NCBI GenBank assembly: GCA_037903475.1 | Contig: JBAJFG010000389.1 | Location: 1,054,001 to 1,118,000 of the forward strand | Direction of reading: 5' to 3' | DNA: 64,000 nucleotides | Origin: Ancylostoma caninum | Lineage: Eukaryota > Nematoda > Chromadorea > Rhabditida > Ancylostomatidae | In this document: positions 13,631 to 25,746 of the stretch, piece by piece | Layout of the letters: the number at the start of each line of letters is the position of its first letter | How positions within the stretch are numbered: the first letter of the stretch is position 1 | The notes under the pieces: generated by a model | The model's database searches: none | What the model was told of the DNA's origin: nothing | Seen by the model: the letters and a program-made list of their open reading frames with translations, nothing else | Made by a program: the position numbers and the translations under genes

Positions 13631-16600
13631 TTATTCCGCAGGTTTCTTGAGATGCATCACAGTCATGATTATTCCAACTATAACGTACATAGCTCCTACC
13701 ACAATGCTAACTATGCTCATGAAGCTATCTCGACCTCCGTACCAGGAAGGACGTAGCATTTCGAAGGCCTTGCCGGCCAGCTGATGGAAAGATAGGTCGT
13801 AATCTGAATGTGGCAACAAGTCGATCTTAAATATATTAGTGGATAGTAAGCGGAGAGGAGCAAACGTACTGTTTTCTATGTATAAACGGTAAGCTCCTGC
13901 CGGTAATCCATCAGCAAATGTACCGCTATTGTTGAGAATTCTATGAAGCTTCTTGAAGTCGGAGTTGATCACCGGACGCATCCACACGATGAAGTCTTTA
14001 TTTTTGTAACCACCCATCTCGCAAATGTGTTTCTTCCATCTATCCGGTTTCACAGTGTCTTTGAACTTTGCGTGATGTTTATAATATTGTCTTTTGGTTG
14101 GCTTATAGGGTAGGAAGAATACTCACAATCTCATGGTCACACCATGACTCATTCGGAGCAAGTTGGGCATAATAGGAATAGTAAAGCTCCTCAGCTTCAG
14201 AAGTTATTCCCTTGGTTGTTAAAGGAACCGTCTCTCCAGTGTTCAAGTACTTGAGTGTGAAAATATCTAAATCAAAGAAAAAGAGAAGAATAATGCATAA
14301 AAATCCGTGTTTGTGGTATTTGCCTACCGTTGAACATAATTGCTGCATTCACTCCCATTGGTGCATAGAACATGGTCCCGTTCTCGGAGGTATTACTGTA
14401 GTGGGATTTACTTACGTGCACACTCTAGATTATTACATGGGGACCTTTCGCAATGAAGCCCTGTCACGGATGAGTCACTACTAACATGTTTACAGTAACT
14501 CGGATGAAGACCTATGAGCTGTTCCCTGCAAACGTTTCTTTGGATCCGACGGTGGGTCTTGTAGAAGTGACGCAGTCGATAGTAGAAGTACACTTTGCCC
14601 TGAAATGCCGTTGAAGTTTCGCCGTTGGAGGATGGCTCACGTCCATTACGATAAAGAATGTGAGTGATATAGTAAGGGCCAAATAAAGTATCAGACATTT
14701 TCGGATTTGAATATTCGACCTCGATAAGAGCGAATATTTGAACGCTTGGTGAGATGGGAGAACTACGGCCCGGGAGGAGACAATAAAAAAGGGGAAGGAG
14801 AAGGGGGAGGGAGGTAAGCAATCCCTTTCTTCAATGTTCGAAATTTGGAATTGCCTTGCAAGGCCTTTGGTGAATCAATTGAATTATTCGGTCGGTCTTG
14901 CGTATAATGACCACGCGTCAAGTCATCCCCTCGTTGTCCATCTACACTCAGGGTTTGGGATTACGGTAACTTTTGAAACAGATGATACATACTATAAGAG
15001 ATCATACTGATGAACTCGTGGTCTATTACTTCTCAAACTGCAGAAAAGCTCGCCACAAGTCGAAAAGAAAGGAGCGAGTTTTCATACACCCCATTCGCTT
15101 AGCTCAAAGGGAGGGCCGATGAAATGATGATGTCTGCAATTACAACCGCAGTAGTTCAATCGATGGGAGGACGCCGACGGATGGGCCTGAAAAAAAGTGG
15201 AAAAATTAAATCAGATGGCCGACACCGTAATGGTCGCAATTGAGGACAAAGTCAGAGCATCGGCTCTCTCTTGGTTAAGAGACCACCTCGCTGGAAAATG
15301 AGTACTGAGGTCTTTTGGTATCTCGAACAGGGTAGTTGGGTACACACTATCCTTAAGGGCTGATTCTCAAGCAAGAATCTTCCGGAAGAACCTGACGGAA
15401 ACAGAGCTACACAAAAGACCACAAAACCTGGATGTACCTCTCTGTTCAAGGGTTTTTTTTTTTGTGAGAATGAGAGGGACTCTCTCCGGGGAGCACCAGC
15501 TCTACGGCTTGTTCTGCTTCATTGATTTCCGCAGAGTGATATACGATTATGACACGTGATCGTACACGATCGATTTTTGTGGTCAAACCCCTGAGGCTGG
15601 GATTCATGAACCGATTACGTGCAAACTAACAATGGTTGACTTAATTGGTTAACGTATATACTAAATTATACTAGGAGACACAGGACGTGAAAATTGTAGC
15701 TGATAGAGAAGTATTTTCTTACATCATAAGTATAAGATAAGACGAGATCTTCCAAGATTAAATTTGTGGTTGCAGACAGGCCCCAGCACAGGTCTTCCCG
15801 AGGGCAAGCTGGGCTTCGCAAAAGGGTCAAAAAGCAAAGAAGGTTCCGTACTGCGGTCCGGGGCGAGTCCTCGAAAAAAAATGTGGTTTTGTTACTTCTA
15901 AAGAGGACATCACGTTTATCAGGTGAGATATGGGTATTAAATAACTAAGTGATCGATTCACTGAGAGACTGCTCTTGCTTTGAGCGGCGCAATAGGGGCG
16001 ACTGAGGTCGAAAGACGGCTGGCGAGGAGGCCGCTCGTGCTTTGAGCGGCCCGTCTACGGTCACTTACCACCCGCACGCGCAGCGTCAGGCCGTTTTGCC
16101 TTTTTGGATTCTTCCCAAAACAGCCGTACGTGGTTTAAAAGATGCCCTAGGTCACTACAGCGTCTTATTAATCACTTTAGATCAAAGCTAAGCTATCCTT
16201 AGTGAGGAAAGAGTGAGAACAGCACTTTTCTCCTACTGTTGTACCGGGGCCTGACGCGCCGCGGGTGGTAAGTGTCCGATAATCTTCCGGCGCAGTCTAG
16301 ACGCAACCAAATGACATGATATCTTCTTTAACGAATGAACTAAGGGAGTACTACAGGTATTTGAACAGACGGCCAAAACTTATGTACTGCACGAAAGATA
16401 TATGCGAGAAACGCTTCTTCCGGAAATTTCATGGAGCTGCTGGGAAGTCCAGACTTCAAGCAGCTCCATGAAATTTGGAGTTCGGCTTGAAAATTGGAGT
16501 TCGGGGAGACCTAAGAGGGCACAACAACTGCATGCTCAGTATTGCCAAAACCGATGTACGGCACACACTTTTTCCTCAGGGTCCGCTTCATCGTTCAAGC

Positions 16601-18156
16601 ATCTGATGGATGCAATCCATAAAGTGTGGAATTCCTAGGAGTTCTTGGAGTGTTGCTAACTAGCGGTAATTTGGCACTCAGCGTACATAAGGAGCATACA
16701 CTTTTTTAGTTCACATAAGTTTTGATCATTATGAGCAAACACTTGTAGTACTCCCTTAGTTATTTTGTTACTGAAGATTTTAATTCATTCCGTCGCGTTT
16801 ACGCTGCGCAGGAATCCTTGGAATACTACGGATCCCAAGCCAGTAGAATATGTGCTCCAATCGAACGACGCAGCGGACTAGTTTCAACGCGTCTTGCCTT
16901 GTAATCAGGATCACCTGTTCATCCTCGCATGTTCCAATGACCATTTCAAGGGCAATCTATCGGGTAATTTATACTAGCTACGTGCGTCGGACGCACGCGT
17001 CAGTTTGCCAATGATCTACCGTGGAGACCGGTCAACGCGGCATGTAAATCCTCAATGCATATACGTACGACCGCCTCGAGACCCCAAACGCGTGTCCCTG
17101 AGCTGAGACAGCGGTGCGACTGACCCCATCCTTCATCATGCAGACGCACGCGCGTCAGACGCACGCATCTAGTATAGATTGCCCTTTGATCTGTTCAACT
17201 TCCTAGTCCATTCCTTTTCGGACTAGAATTTTTTTCTTTAAATTCATGCTTTTTTGCGTCAGAATGTTGTGCCTTCGCGTTCCTCACATTATAATTCAAA
17301 CAGTGAACTCGTTCCCCAGCAATAGCTGTTCTTCGGGACTCCTCCCATTTTCGAAGTTTGTTAATGTTTCCTTTTCGTTTGCATGCTCAAAGGGGACTTC
17401 GTAAAATTTTGGTTTTTCAAAGGGGGCTTCGTTTTGATTTTGGCCCCGGGGAAGACCTCGTTCCAGGGCCTGGTTGCTGATAAAGGCAGTCTAAAAATGA
17501 TGTGTACAGCGAACTCGAACTGCCGGTAAGGCGCAGTACATTCCGCAACGGTGTGGGACTTTTCGTTGCACCGCATGCGCGATGCTCGCCCTCACAATGT
17601 TAACCGCGCCGCGGCGTGGTGTACTGCGTCGTGCGGGATTCGACAGCTAAAGCTACCTACACATATTCTAAACCCTCTTCATAGTAATGAAATACGTAAT
17701 ATCGAAATAACAATATCGATGACGAGTGGGAATGTTGTCAAAAACAAACCTCCCATGGTTGCTCCAAGACAAAATCAATTTCACATGTGCATCCTGAGCA
17801 GTTTCCATATTCAATCCTGTGAAACAGCACTGGAAAATAATAAGGGCTACAAGAAGGCATACTTCATTGAGGACATGCGTTTGCTATAATTATCTATGTC
17901 ATTGTCAAATTCCTGTTCCAAGATAGGCGAAGCAATGCTTCTTGCGCTTCTTTAATCTTTCGTTAACTATTCAGCCCAAATGATGCTAAAGCATCCTTTC
18001 TGAATGGTTGTGTACAATTCTAAAAAGTAAAACTGTGAAAAAATTACTCACCGTCAGAATTCGCTGCTTGCAGTACACATCCCAGAGCTATACACAGAAG
18101 ACCAATTAAGATCGTGATTGGTAGAACGAATGCAGCTGTGGGCAGTGGATAGCATC
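13631..18156 (-). CDS. CDC50/TMEM30 family, P4-ATPase flippase beta subunit (5' exon not found)
   Basis: CDC50 proteins pair with P4-ATPases for folding, ER exit and lipid flipping. Well-supported exons: 18156-18052 (first transmembrane segment, PLPTAAFVLPITILIGLLC), 14599 to about 14480 (GKVYFYYRLRHFYKTHRR, matching the family's YY.L.NFYQNHRR block), 14395-14328 (YAPMGVNAAIMFN), 14266-14127 (DIFTLKYLN...), 14065-13870 (GYKNKDFIVWMR... GLPAGAYRLYIEN) and 13803-13631 (SWYGGRDSF, second transmembrane helix, LKKPAE stop). Phases agree for the last four. The link between the first helix and GKVYFYY is unresolved. The donor of the GKVYFYY exon is also unclear: the strong GTAAGT at about 14416 would leave an intron of only 20 nt, so a weaker GTCCCC donor is more likely. 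The initiating exon, with the family's N-terminal KNT-FKQQ segment, was not located upstream. Confidence 0.88.
15111..15234. repeat. Dispersed repeat, copy 1 (in CDC50 intron)
   Basis: Shares an ordered series of blocks with 24163-24273: gagggccgatg, tgtctgcaat-acaaccgca, aaaaaagtg-aaaaatta and atcag-ggccgacacc. Too diverged to assign to an element class. Confidence 0.55.
16062..16274. repeat. Inverted repeat, about 30-bp arms
   Basis: The left arm cacttaccacccgcacgcgc (16062 on) is the imperfect reverse complement of ggcctgacgcgccgcgggtg (16248-16274 region). The spacer is about 155 bp. It is probably a small foldback/MITE in the CDC50 intron. Confidence 0.55.
16338..16761. mobile_element. 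424-bp MITE with AACTAAGGGAGTACTACA termini
   Basis: The left end AACTAAGGGAGTACTACAGG and the right end, read on the other strand (AACTAAGGGAGTACTACAAG), agree for about 25 bp with two mismatches. Inside, 16427-16482 forms a second near-perfect hairpin (aaatttcatggagctgct and its complement). There is no coding capacity. Target duplication is not clear. Confidence 0.7.
16948..17187. mobile_element. 240-bp MITE with AAGGGCAATCTAT termini
   Basis: Terminal inverted repeats: AAGGGCAATCTAT at the left and its complement near 17174-17187, continuing into actag...gtgcgtc-gacgcacgcg on both sides, about 45 bp with one 12-bp indel. It sits in the CDC50 intron. Confidence 0.65.
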
Positions 18157-19145
18157 CTGACAAACGTTGTTGAGAGAGAAGATGACCTGGAAATACTAAC
18201 AGCGCTCTCTAGAGTTGAAATTAACGCGTTTACTTGCTCTGCCATACTTCATTTCTTTTTTATTAGCTGTCCTCAATTCTACCTGCTCATTTCTTCAGGG
18301 TACGTGTTCTATTGTCTAAATTAGATGTGAACTGTTAAGGTTTCAGCAGCTTTTTTGTCCAAATATCCTAAATAAATAATATTCTTATTCATGATCCTGC
18401 AAGAAGCTAAGTTTATTACTATCACCAACAAGGCAGGGAACTGGTAGAAAGTTCACCAAATATGCAACGATAAAGAAAAGGAAAAGCTATTCACCGATGA
18501 GCGCAGTCTTTTGCCGTATAGGCAAATAGGTTTTAGCGAGAAATTTCTTTGAGAACTGATGAAACTGAGAAGAATAGAGCTCGAACAATCTGTATTGTTC
18601 CATTTCAGGAAGATTCCAGACTTGCGAAGACGGCGAGTGCAAAGTTCGTGTGATTCAGGCTGTATGAATAATATTCCATTCGTCTGAAGAATCAGATGAG
18701 CAATTGCGGCTTAGTGTAGGAAAAATAGCTTCTATCGAATCTGTCCTTTCTTATCAACAAATACTTGTAGGTCTTTACGCTGTTTTATTATGAACACGAT
18801 GTATAACTTCGAAGAATCGTAGAACAGTAACAAATGAACTTCAGGAATGAACTGAAGTCAAGTAGAAAATATAAGCGTAAGCGAGGGTAGTGTAGTAGTA
18901 AGAGTAGGAAAGTAAAAGTAGTGAATAAACAATAAATAATCGAACAATCAGTAGTAAAACACAAGGGTAGAATATACACGATCTCCTTCAACATTTGAAT
19001 GAAGATGCATTTAGATGTAGTAGTTTTCCACGACACCTAAACTTCCTTCGAGGCATGGAGGCATTGTTTCACCTCAAAATTCTTTTTGAGAATTTTATAG
19101 CCAAATAACCTGTAATCGCATAGTACACATACGTCACAAAACTGT
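18157..19145. other. Region upstream of the CDC50 first-helix exon
   Basis: The missing initiating exon of CDC50 should lie here or further up, but nothing with the family's N-terminal motif was seen. A block at about 18640-18730 (gtgtgattcaggctgtatgaataat..., gcaattgcggcttag) recurs in diverged form at about 23200-23290. Confidence 0.35.
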
Positions 19146-19325
19146 AGAAAAACCGTTTTTGAGCTTATTCTTCTGTAGGGAAAACGTGCGCTCATCAAGA
19201 ATTTTGCCAGAACGAGGTGCTAGGTGCCAAAGATGGGTGACACCTGTTGCGCAACCTCGTTACAGGTGTCTGAATGAGTACTTTGACTTATTAAATGAAG
19301 AAACAGCTCAAAAACCGGTTTTCCT
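19146..19325. mobile_element. 180-bp MITE with GAAAAACCGTTTTTGAGCT termini
   Basis: The left arm gaaaaaccgtttttgagctt and the right arm read in reverse (ggaaaaccggtttttgagct, then ..tttcttc) pair over about 27 bp. A third half-copy of this end (gctcaaaaacc) lies near 27236. There is an internal shorter palindrome aacgaggt/acctcgtt. Confidence 0.55.
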
Positions 19326-19739
19326 TCATTTTCATAATGCATCATATGCATCACTGTGATTAGCATCGCCTAAAGAACCTTTGTACATTGTATAAAAATC
19401 TTAAAAAGGATCGTAAGATGAGAGACCGCCTTCAATGTATTCAATCTTGCGAATAGTTGGGAGAAATACAATCTCGGCAATACAGATAGCGGCATAAATT
19501 CCGTGTAGGCTTCCACAGAAATGAGCGTATCAAGCAGTGGCTTTCTGAAATCCACAATTACTTACTTATCCCTTTGCTGGCGTCTGGAGGAGCGGTATGG
19601 CAATCAACCAGTACACCACTGTAGGTACCACTGGAGTACGCCTGAGCTATAACCTTCCATTCTTGACGATTTGCAAGAATAACTTTAGTTCCAACGACTG
19701 TGCACCATAATGTCATCAGATCTGCCTCGACTTGCTTGA

Positions 19740-20130
19740 TCTAAGTTTTTTTTTTTTGGTGTCACCCGCTTCTATCTTGGATAGGTCGTTGTCTCCATAG
19801 AGGACGGTGTAGTAGTCGTATGGAGTGCGTTCTGCAGACTAATCCAAATAATCGTGGTCTTCATATTTGCATTTATTCTCCAAAACGGGCTATTGTCTAA
19901 AACTGTCGTAGTTTCATTTCAGATGCGGTTTGCTATCGTTATATCTAGGATCTGCCAAAGACATCGCATTTGGATAGCCTCGAGTTCGTTAGCATCCTGC
20001 TTTGTGAGTTGTGAGCGAGATGCTGTTTTCCTTCCAAACACACCATTTTAGCAAAGCCAACGGTGTGGAGGTCTTCCCCATCCTAATGTACACACCGCCT
20101 TCTTTTTTTTTTCGAGGGAGATTATAGGTG
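19740..20130 (-). mobile_element. LINE reverse-transcriptase 3' scrap
   Basis: Minus-strand translation around 19923-19997 reads NELEAIQMRCLWQIL, resembling the ELExFxMRCLRRILG block near the C-terminus of nematode non-LTR retrotransposon polymerases. Flanking translation has stops and frameshifts, so this is a decayed fragment. Assignment to a named LINE clade is not possible by eye. Confidence 0.4.
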
Positions 20131-21147
20131 CATGAATTCGTGTATCTGTTCGAGCTGAACTCCCGCAGGGTAACGTCATGATCTTCGTCGTATCCCGCTT
20201 ATTGTTAGCCTGTGTGACTCTGGAATTCGTGCAACTGAGTCAACGATGTCATTTGCTTCATCATCCGTATTGTCACGTTTGTGTAGGTTCTCATGGACAC
20301 CAACGAGCTACGGTTGTACATACCGTATACCATTACCAACCCTTTCGAATCCTTTCCCCACAATTATCCAGCGAGCATCTGCCGTTGAAACACAATCACT
20401 TCATGAATAGAATAAGACTCTAAAGGGTGAAGCTCATTGTTTTCCTTTCGTGTTTGGAAGCCTGCAACAGCCGCTAATTTTTTTTTGCTGACTTGGCGAA
20501 GCCTCTGCGGCCAGAACAATCACGTCAAAGCAGGATATTCGTCTCTATATATCAGTCGTACGTCACCGATATTCCTTTACAACATCAATTAATATTCCAT
20601 TGAAAGGCATAAATGCTTAGCGCTAAAAACAGGACCTTCTCTTTGTCCTAATGCATTTCATTCTCAATTCTAACAACCGCTCCGGCAAAAATTTGAAAAA
20701 CCCTTGGTTTTTATACAAAACGGCTATGAATATACACGCAGTAAGTCATTATCAAGACTCGTTATCACACGTGCACAAATCTGAAGCTCTAGCAAGAGCA
20801 AGGTGAAACCAGCATGGCTTTCCCTCCAAATCATTCCGTGTTTAATTGTTCAATCAATCGAAACATTATTTTACAGCTTGTTCATACATTTTCATTGTTC
20901 ACTTCTTTATCCATTCATTAACAGCACTCAAAGATCCCATTCAGTAATAAGCTATACCGAGCTCGTGTGTATCCTTCAAATTTCCGATGCCCACGCAACC
21001 ACTTCCACAAAACTATTTTTCACAGTTTCTCAGGAATGAATGGATTTCGTACGTATTGTCTCTCACAAACGCTAACTGTTGAACTCTTACATACCTCTAC
21101 TTACAATGTGTTACTGTTCTAATCCGAAACTTGTTTATGTTCCAGAC
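20131..21147. other. Intergenic, nothing assigned
   Basis: Short frames only, with several T/A homopolymer tracts. No domain or splice-consistent exon chain was recognised. Confidence 0.3.
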
Positions 21148-21515
21148 AATATGCGGAACATTCTTCTACGCACTATCCTCTTCTTCGTTTTTCTTCTTCT
21201 AAGTCTATTAACGACAGTATTACTTGAATCCACACTATCCATACTTCAGCTTACATCACCGTTAAGACTGTCTTCTGCAAGAAGAAATACCCCTTACCCC
21301 ATGCGACGAGATAGATGATGAACAGTGCGATACAAACACTGGCATTTATCGTCCTTTTCGTCAATTAGATCCCTACTAACTTGTAGGGGCTGTTCTGCAG
21401 GTTAGACTTTTTCCTATTACTTGTGCTTTACACGAATATTCTTCGCTACTTGCTCCACTAATGTAGTTTTGATGTTTAGATGTGACTATCGCTCCATGTT
21501 CGTGGAACAGCATCT
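21148..21515 (+). pseudogene. Decayed paralog of the cysteine-repeat secreted genes
   Basis: It begins with an ATG and a hydrophobic leader (MRNILLRTILFFVFLLLSLL). A homologous second exon follows a TTAAG acceptor as in the 25.2-kb gene. That exon keeps QCDTNTGI and RPFRQLD, but the cysteine between them is Tyr (GIYRPFR), the CPxGT core is lost, and a stop falls where the paralog continues into its next repeat (ccctactaacttgtaggggctgttctgcagg aligns with ccgaccttaacatgtgggacttgtcctgcagg). A remnant of the third exon is visible at about 21479-21510 after a TTTAG acceptor. The lesions imply loss of function, though expression of a short form cannot be excluded. Confidence 0.6.
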
Positions 21516-23739
21516 GCTGAGAAGTGGTACTTTGCCAATGAAAAACTTTAAATAAATATTGGTTGCATCAAAAGCTTCTGCTGCCTGCATGATTCTAACC
21601 GCACTTTCAAAATATCACAACACATATACATTGTTAGTATGTAGAAGAATATGTAACAGACTTTTCCGTTACTGATTTGCCCAAGCGCTGGCAGCGCCAT
21701 AGCGGGGAATTTTTGTGAGGGTTATGCGCATACTGTTGTATTACACATGTATTCTATAGGTATGTAGAATCATAATTAGATTTCAAACTTAATACACAGC
21801 GGCTGTTTCTCAATGAATGAATGGATCAAACGAGGGGCTCTTTTTTTATGGAGGCGCAGCAAATTCATTGTAGTCGGACTGTTTCCATTACTACTATAGT
21901 TGCCTTGCATACTACCTCTACGTGCCATATCGAAACCAGGTGAAAAACGTAGGAAATGCAAGGCAACTCTAGTATTAATCCAAGTACATAGCCAGGCTAT
22001 AATGGCTTTGCACTAGCTGTATTCCAGGTATGGGGGGAGGGGGGTGGATAGCATCCTGACAAATGTTGTCATGTTAAGAAGATACCGCCAGAATACAAAA
22101 AAAAAAAATCGCGACAACACGCCTTTCTCATGATAGAGTTGAGCATTGAGAAACACAACCTAACCTAGAATGTGAGGGTTTTAACACTAGTTTTGGCTCC
22201 TGAAATTGACCATTCTGAGTTTCTCTACACTTAATCAGCTTCGTTGAGCATCTAAGGGCACAGAATAGGAGTGTTTTTCGAGCTCACTTTACTTGCTGAC
22301 AAGCTCTGCATTAGGAAGAGGAGTGTTGAAACCGAGAATAATCTTGCCGACAACACCGGACAACTAGACTCAGCTAAGCTTCTCCAAATAAAAAGGTGGG
22401 GAAATGCAGAAGGAGATACAAAGATGCAGGGATTTTTTTTTCCGTTTTGGAGTATCGGACATTTATCACACACGGGCGTCAGGCTCCCAATAGGAGAGTA
22501 AAAAACCGCTTTTCCGTTCCTTTCCCGGAAAGAGTGTTCAGTTTTGTTCTGAAGTAATCATTAATGTAATGAAGTGACTGATGGCATCTTTCGAACAAAG
22601 GATTGTTGTTTTTGCAGAGTTCAAAGAGGCAAAATGAACTGATGCTAAGCGCTCGGGTGGCTCAGTCAAGACGGCTGCGTGACAAGAGGCACGCTGCTGG
22701 TCTGTGATTGCTCGATTCATGTGCGAGTCGCGGCTGCAGTCTTCTAGGGTACGAGCAGTTCTGCGTGGGTATGGACAACTTTTCTAAGCTTTAGTGGGAC
22801 AGATGAGTGTTTTCGGAACACTCAAACTGTGAGAAGGTGGCCACCGATGTCATTCAGTGCGCGAATTTGAAGAAACAGCTTGAACCTGAAAAGCGTATGC
22901 TCGCGGTGCGGTCGCGTCGCGGCGTACGTCTTGACCGCCACCCCAGTCCAGACGGATCGCGGATGCGGTTCCACAGTTGCGGCTGCAGAATCGTGGCGGA
23001 CCTATCCGACTCTCTCACTTGAAGGATGCTCTTTCTGCATCCATCGTTCATGTTTCACAGCGTTTCTGCAGTCACAAAAAGTGTCCGCGAACGAACCAGC
23101 TCCCGCCTCGACCAAAGCAGATGATCAGGCTCTGTTGCTGCGTAGCCACTTTCGATTGTAGTGAAGAGAATGTAGGTCCGAAGAATGCTAATGTGATGAG
23201 AGCAGAGTCAGCGTGAATCAAGCTCTATGAATAATCTACTCATTTCACTCCGAACAGTTGAATTAGCAACTGCGACTTAGCAGAGTAGAGTTGCATTTTC
23301 TCCGCTTCGCACTTACCCATAAGAGTGTTATGTTCAAGCATATTTTTCAAACTTTCGAATATTCGATCATTCAAATTTTATTCGGTTTATTCAAAACTCT
23401 ATTATCCACAGGTGAAAGCTTATATTGAAAACTGTCCTCGATTACTTGCCTAGCTTCTTCAGTTGTCGGAGGGCTTTGCTGTGAACTCGCTAACGAGGTA
23501 GGTCAAAATTGGAGTGCCTGTGTTGTAAATCAATTTTGATCTGTGAATGATCGATGTGAATGAAGAAAGTTGACATCTCGCGCATGAGAATAAAAGCTAA
23601 TATGGTGTGAAGAGTAGGTGCAGAACCACAATCTTTGGATAATTAAAGCATAGTCGTTAATTTGGGGAATATTATTAATAAGAATAGCTAGTGTAAGCTG
23701 TGACACGTAATCTACATATTACAGAGCATTCACCTCGAA
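21516..23739. other. Intergenic with dispersed repeat fragments
   Basis: A hairpin lies at 21893-21976 (actatagttgccttgcat and its complement). A fragment at 22040-22065 (gtggatagcatcctgacaaatgttgt) copies the acceptor border of the CDC50 first-helix exon. A block near 23200-23290 resembles 18640-18730. No intact gene was found. Confidence 0.4.
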
Positions 23740-23916
23740 GTTAAACATCGCATTGCAATACGCGCGAGCTGATCCATTCCAATAGATCCAATTCTCAGTC
23801 GAAAGGCTATGTGCAAGTGGTTTTTAGCGATTCGGGCGTAGCCTTTCGATTGAGAATTTGATCTATTGGAATGGATCAGCTCGAGCGCGTATTGCAACGC
23901 GATGTTTACTCCGAAA
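23740..23916. mobile_element. Foldback element, about 80-bp arms
   Basis: The left arm (tcgaagttaaacatcgcattgcaatacgcgcgagctgatcc...) and the right arm (...ggatcagctcgagcgcgtattgcaacgcgatgtttactccga) are nearly perfect complements over about 80 bp. A short loop lies around 23815-23840. There is no coding capacity. Confidence 0.75.
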
Positions 23917-24162
23917 TGGCGGAGTAGGTTGGCGGAAAAGTCTAAATTTTTTCAAAAATTGTTTTTACCCTGAGATTCGATGTGACAGACTATATTGGAG
24001 TATATTTTCTAAGCTATTCCCCAAAGAGTAGAGAAGGCCAGCCGGGTTACTGCTGCTCAGCAATGCCCTTAATTAGTGAAGAACTTTTTTTAATCTCCTA
24101 TTTTGAGCTGCTGTGGAGCCCCTTGGTGAGCGCTGAGGCCGTCAACGGTCTGTTAGTTCAGA

Positions 24163-24273
24163 GAGGGCCGATGGAGTGACTTTGTCTGCAATAACGACCG
24201 CAAATGGAAGGCATCACCCCACATGGATATCAAAAAAGTGTAAAAATTAGATCAGGGCCGACACCTGTGATGA
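24163..24273. repeat. Dispersed repeat, copy 2
   Basis: Counterpart of the copy at 15111-15234, in the same orientation, with the same ordered conserved blocks and small indels. Confidence 0.55.
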
Positions 24274-24311
24274 AGTCGTAAGTGCAGATATAGTCACACT
24301 ATCGGGTCTCT

Positions 24312-24740
24312 TTAAAGGCAGCACTCACGGAAATTTTCACTTCTCAAATGAATCGCTTACCATATAGCCGGCCGCTGGACAATCGCAACAATAAGATGAA
24401 CACCTTGAATGGCCGCCTACCTGCGAAGATACCGCCGTGGACACATCTGCTGCTCTGGACATTAGGGTTCCGTCGCGCCACCTAACGCCGTTGACAGGGT
24501 GTGCGCATGTGGTTCAGCGAGGGCGTGTTTATGAAATTCGTACCATTTGCAGGGTTCCGTGGCGGGACCCATCACGGAACACTCGTCCGCGCTGTGGATA
24601 CACATGAAATACCGCCGTCATTTTCTGTGTCTTCGCATGTTTCACGCAACTTCATCGTTGTTGATGAGTTCATCGTCTCTAAAAACCCCGATATACCGCG
24701 AAATCTTCAATCAAAAAGTTTCCGTGAGTGCTGCCTTTAA
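24312..24740. mobile_element. TTAA-flanked MITE (piggyBac-like)
   Basis: The ends are TTAA|AGGCAGCACTCACGGAAA and, in reverse, the same 18 bases, a perfect terminal inverted repeat. TTAA lies on both sides. TTAA target duplications are a hallmark of piggyBac-type elements. The 421-bp interior has no transposase. Confidence 0.7.
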
Positions 24741-25245
24741 GCTAACAGACTATACGCATTCTAGGAAACTGTCGCCAGGTATCCCACACGACGTGCTCTG
24801 ATCTGCTCTTGCCCAGCATTTCATCTGCCAGATTTGAAGCATGGCACTTTCACAGTACTACGTTTTTTTAGTGCATGCTATACTTTAACTAGGCGCCATT
24901 GTTTGCAGGATTTATGGAGTATCTATGTACATGATTCGCATACCAAAGTGTACGGCGAACGGTTGCGTTTGCGCGTGGATAGACACTATTTGCGTATCTA
25001 CTTTGGCTCAGAAATTTCGGGAGCATTTCCAAAGATGTACGAGCGCTAATCATTAGCTAGTCTCACCAAACTGTTGGACTCATATTGCTCGAAAATTCCC
25101 TCGCAATAGATTACGTCACTGATTAAAAACTTGTTGGTATAATAAACTGAGTACACGACAGTGAGTCAATCAACTGGCTTTGAGTTCAGCCGGAAGCAAA
25201 CAGTGCACAGTCGTCCTCCTTGCAGACGCGCGACTTCCACGTAAC

Positions 25246-25746
25246 ATGCTCTACGTCCTCCTTCTTGTTGTGAGTTTAGGAGTAAAATTGTTATTCACGT
25301 ATAAGTTCCGACTTATACAATCATTAAGGTTGTACTCCTTTTCCAAGAGGCATTTTCATCCTGCGGCATATGTCCCGTTGGCACAAAATGTGATAGTAAT
25401 ACTGGCATTTGTCGACCTTTCCGTCAATTAGATGCACCTCCACCGACCTTAACATGTGGGACTTGTCCTGCAGGAACGATGTGTGACTCCAATACTGGTA
25501 CAATCTAGAGTTTCCTTCCTTTTCTCCTTACTAGATGTGTTGGTTTCCCTTTGATGTTCAGGCGTCTGTCGTCCATTCCGTATTCCTGGAGACACGGTTG
25601 GTCAACTCTTGTCTTCCTTTTATACTTAGTAAAGGCATAGTAAACTGTTGAAATTGAAGCCCAATCTGAATCTCTGTGCGGGTGTCACATGTCCAGCTGG
25701 ATACCTATGCGACAGCAACACAGGTGCATGTAGGAAGTTCAGGTAA
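25246..25746 (+). CDS. Small secreted cysteine-repeat protein, 108 aa, 4 exons
   Basis: Function unknown; likely secreted. Exons 25246-25281, 25329-25497, 25562-25596 and 25660-25746 join in frame to 108 codons plus a TAA stop. Residues 1-23 form a signal peptide (MLYVLLLVVSLGVVLLFQEA). Three modules follow, each like C-x-x-CPxGTxCDSNTGxCRPFR: SCGICPVGTKCDSNTGICR, CGTCPAGTMCDSNTG/VCRPFR and CAGVTCPAGYLCDSNTGACR. The second module is split at the Gly codon (phase 1), the same place as in the larger paralog at 29.7 kb. The start is chosen because it gives the signal peptide and correct phases. It lacks the TIL domain of the larger paralog. It could be a short family member or a truncated duplicate that still reads cleanly. 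Confidence 0.75.

Noticed and set aside
7748..18156. Operon of CDC50 and fucosidase
   Set aside because: Same strand, but the 1.9-kb gap with a minisatellite is much larger than typical nematode operon spacing of about 100-500 bp, and no trans-splice signal can be shown by eye.
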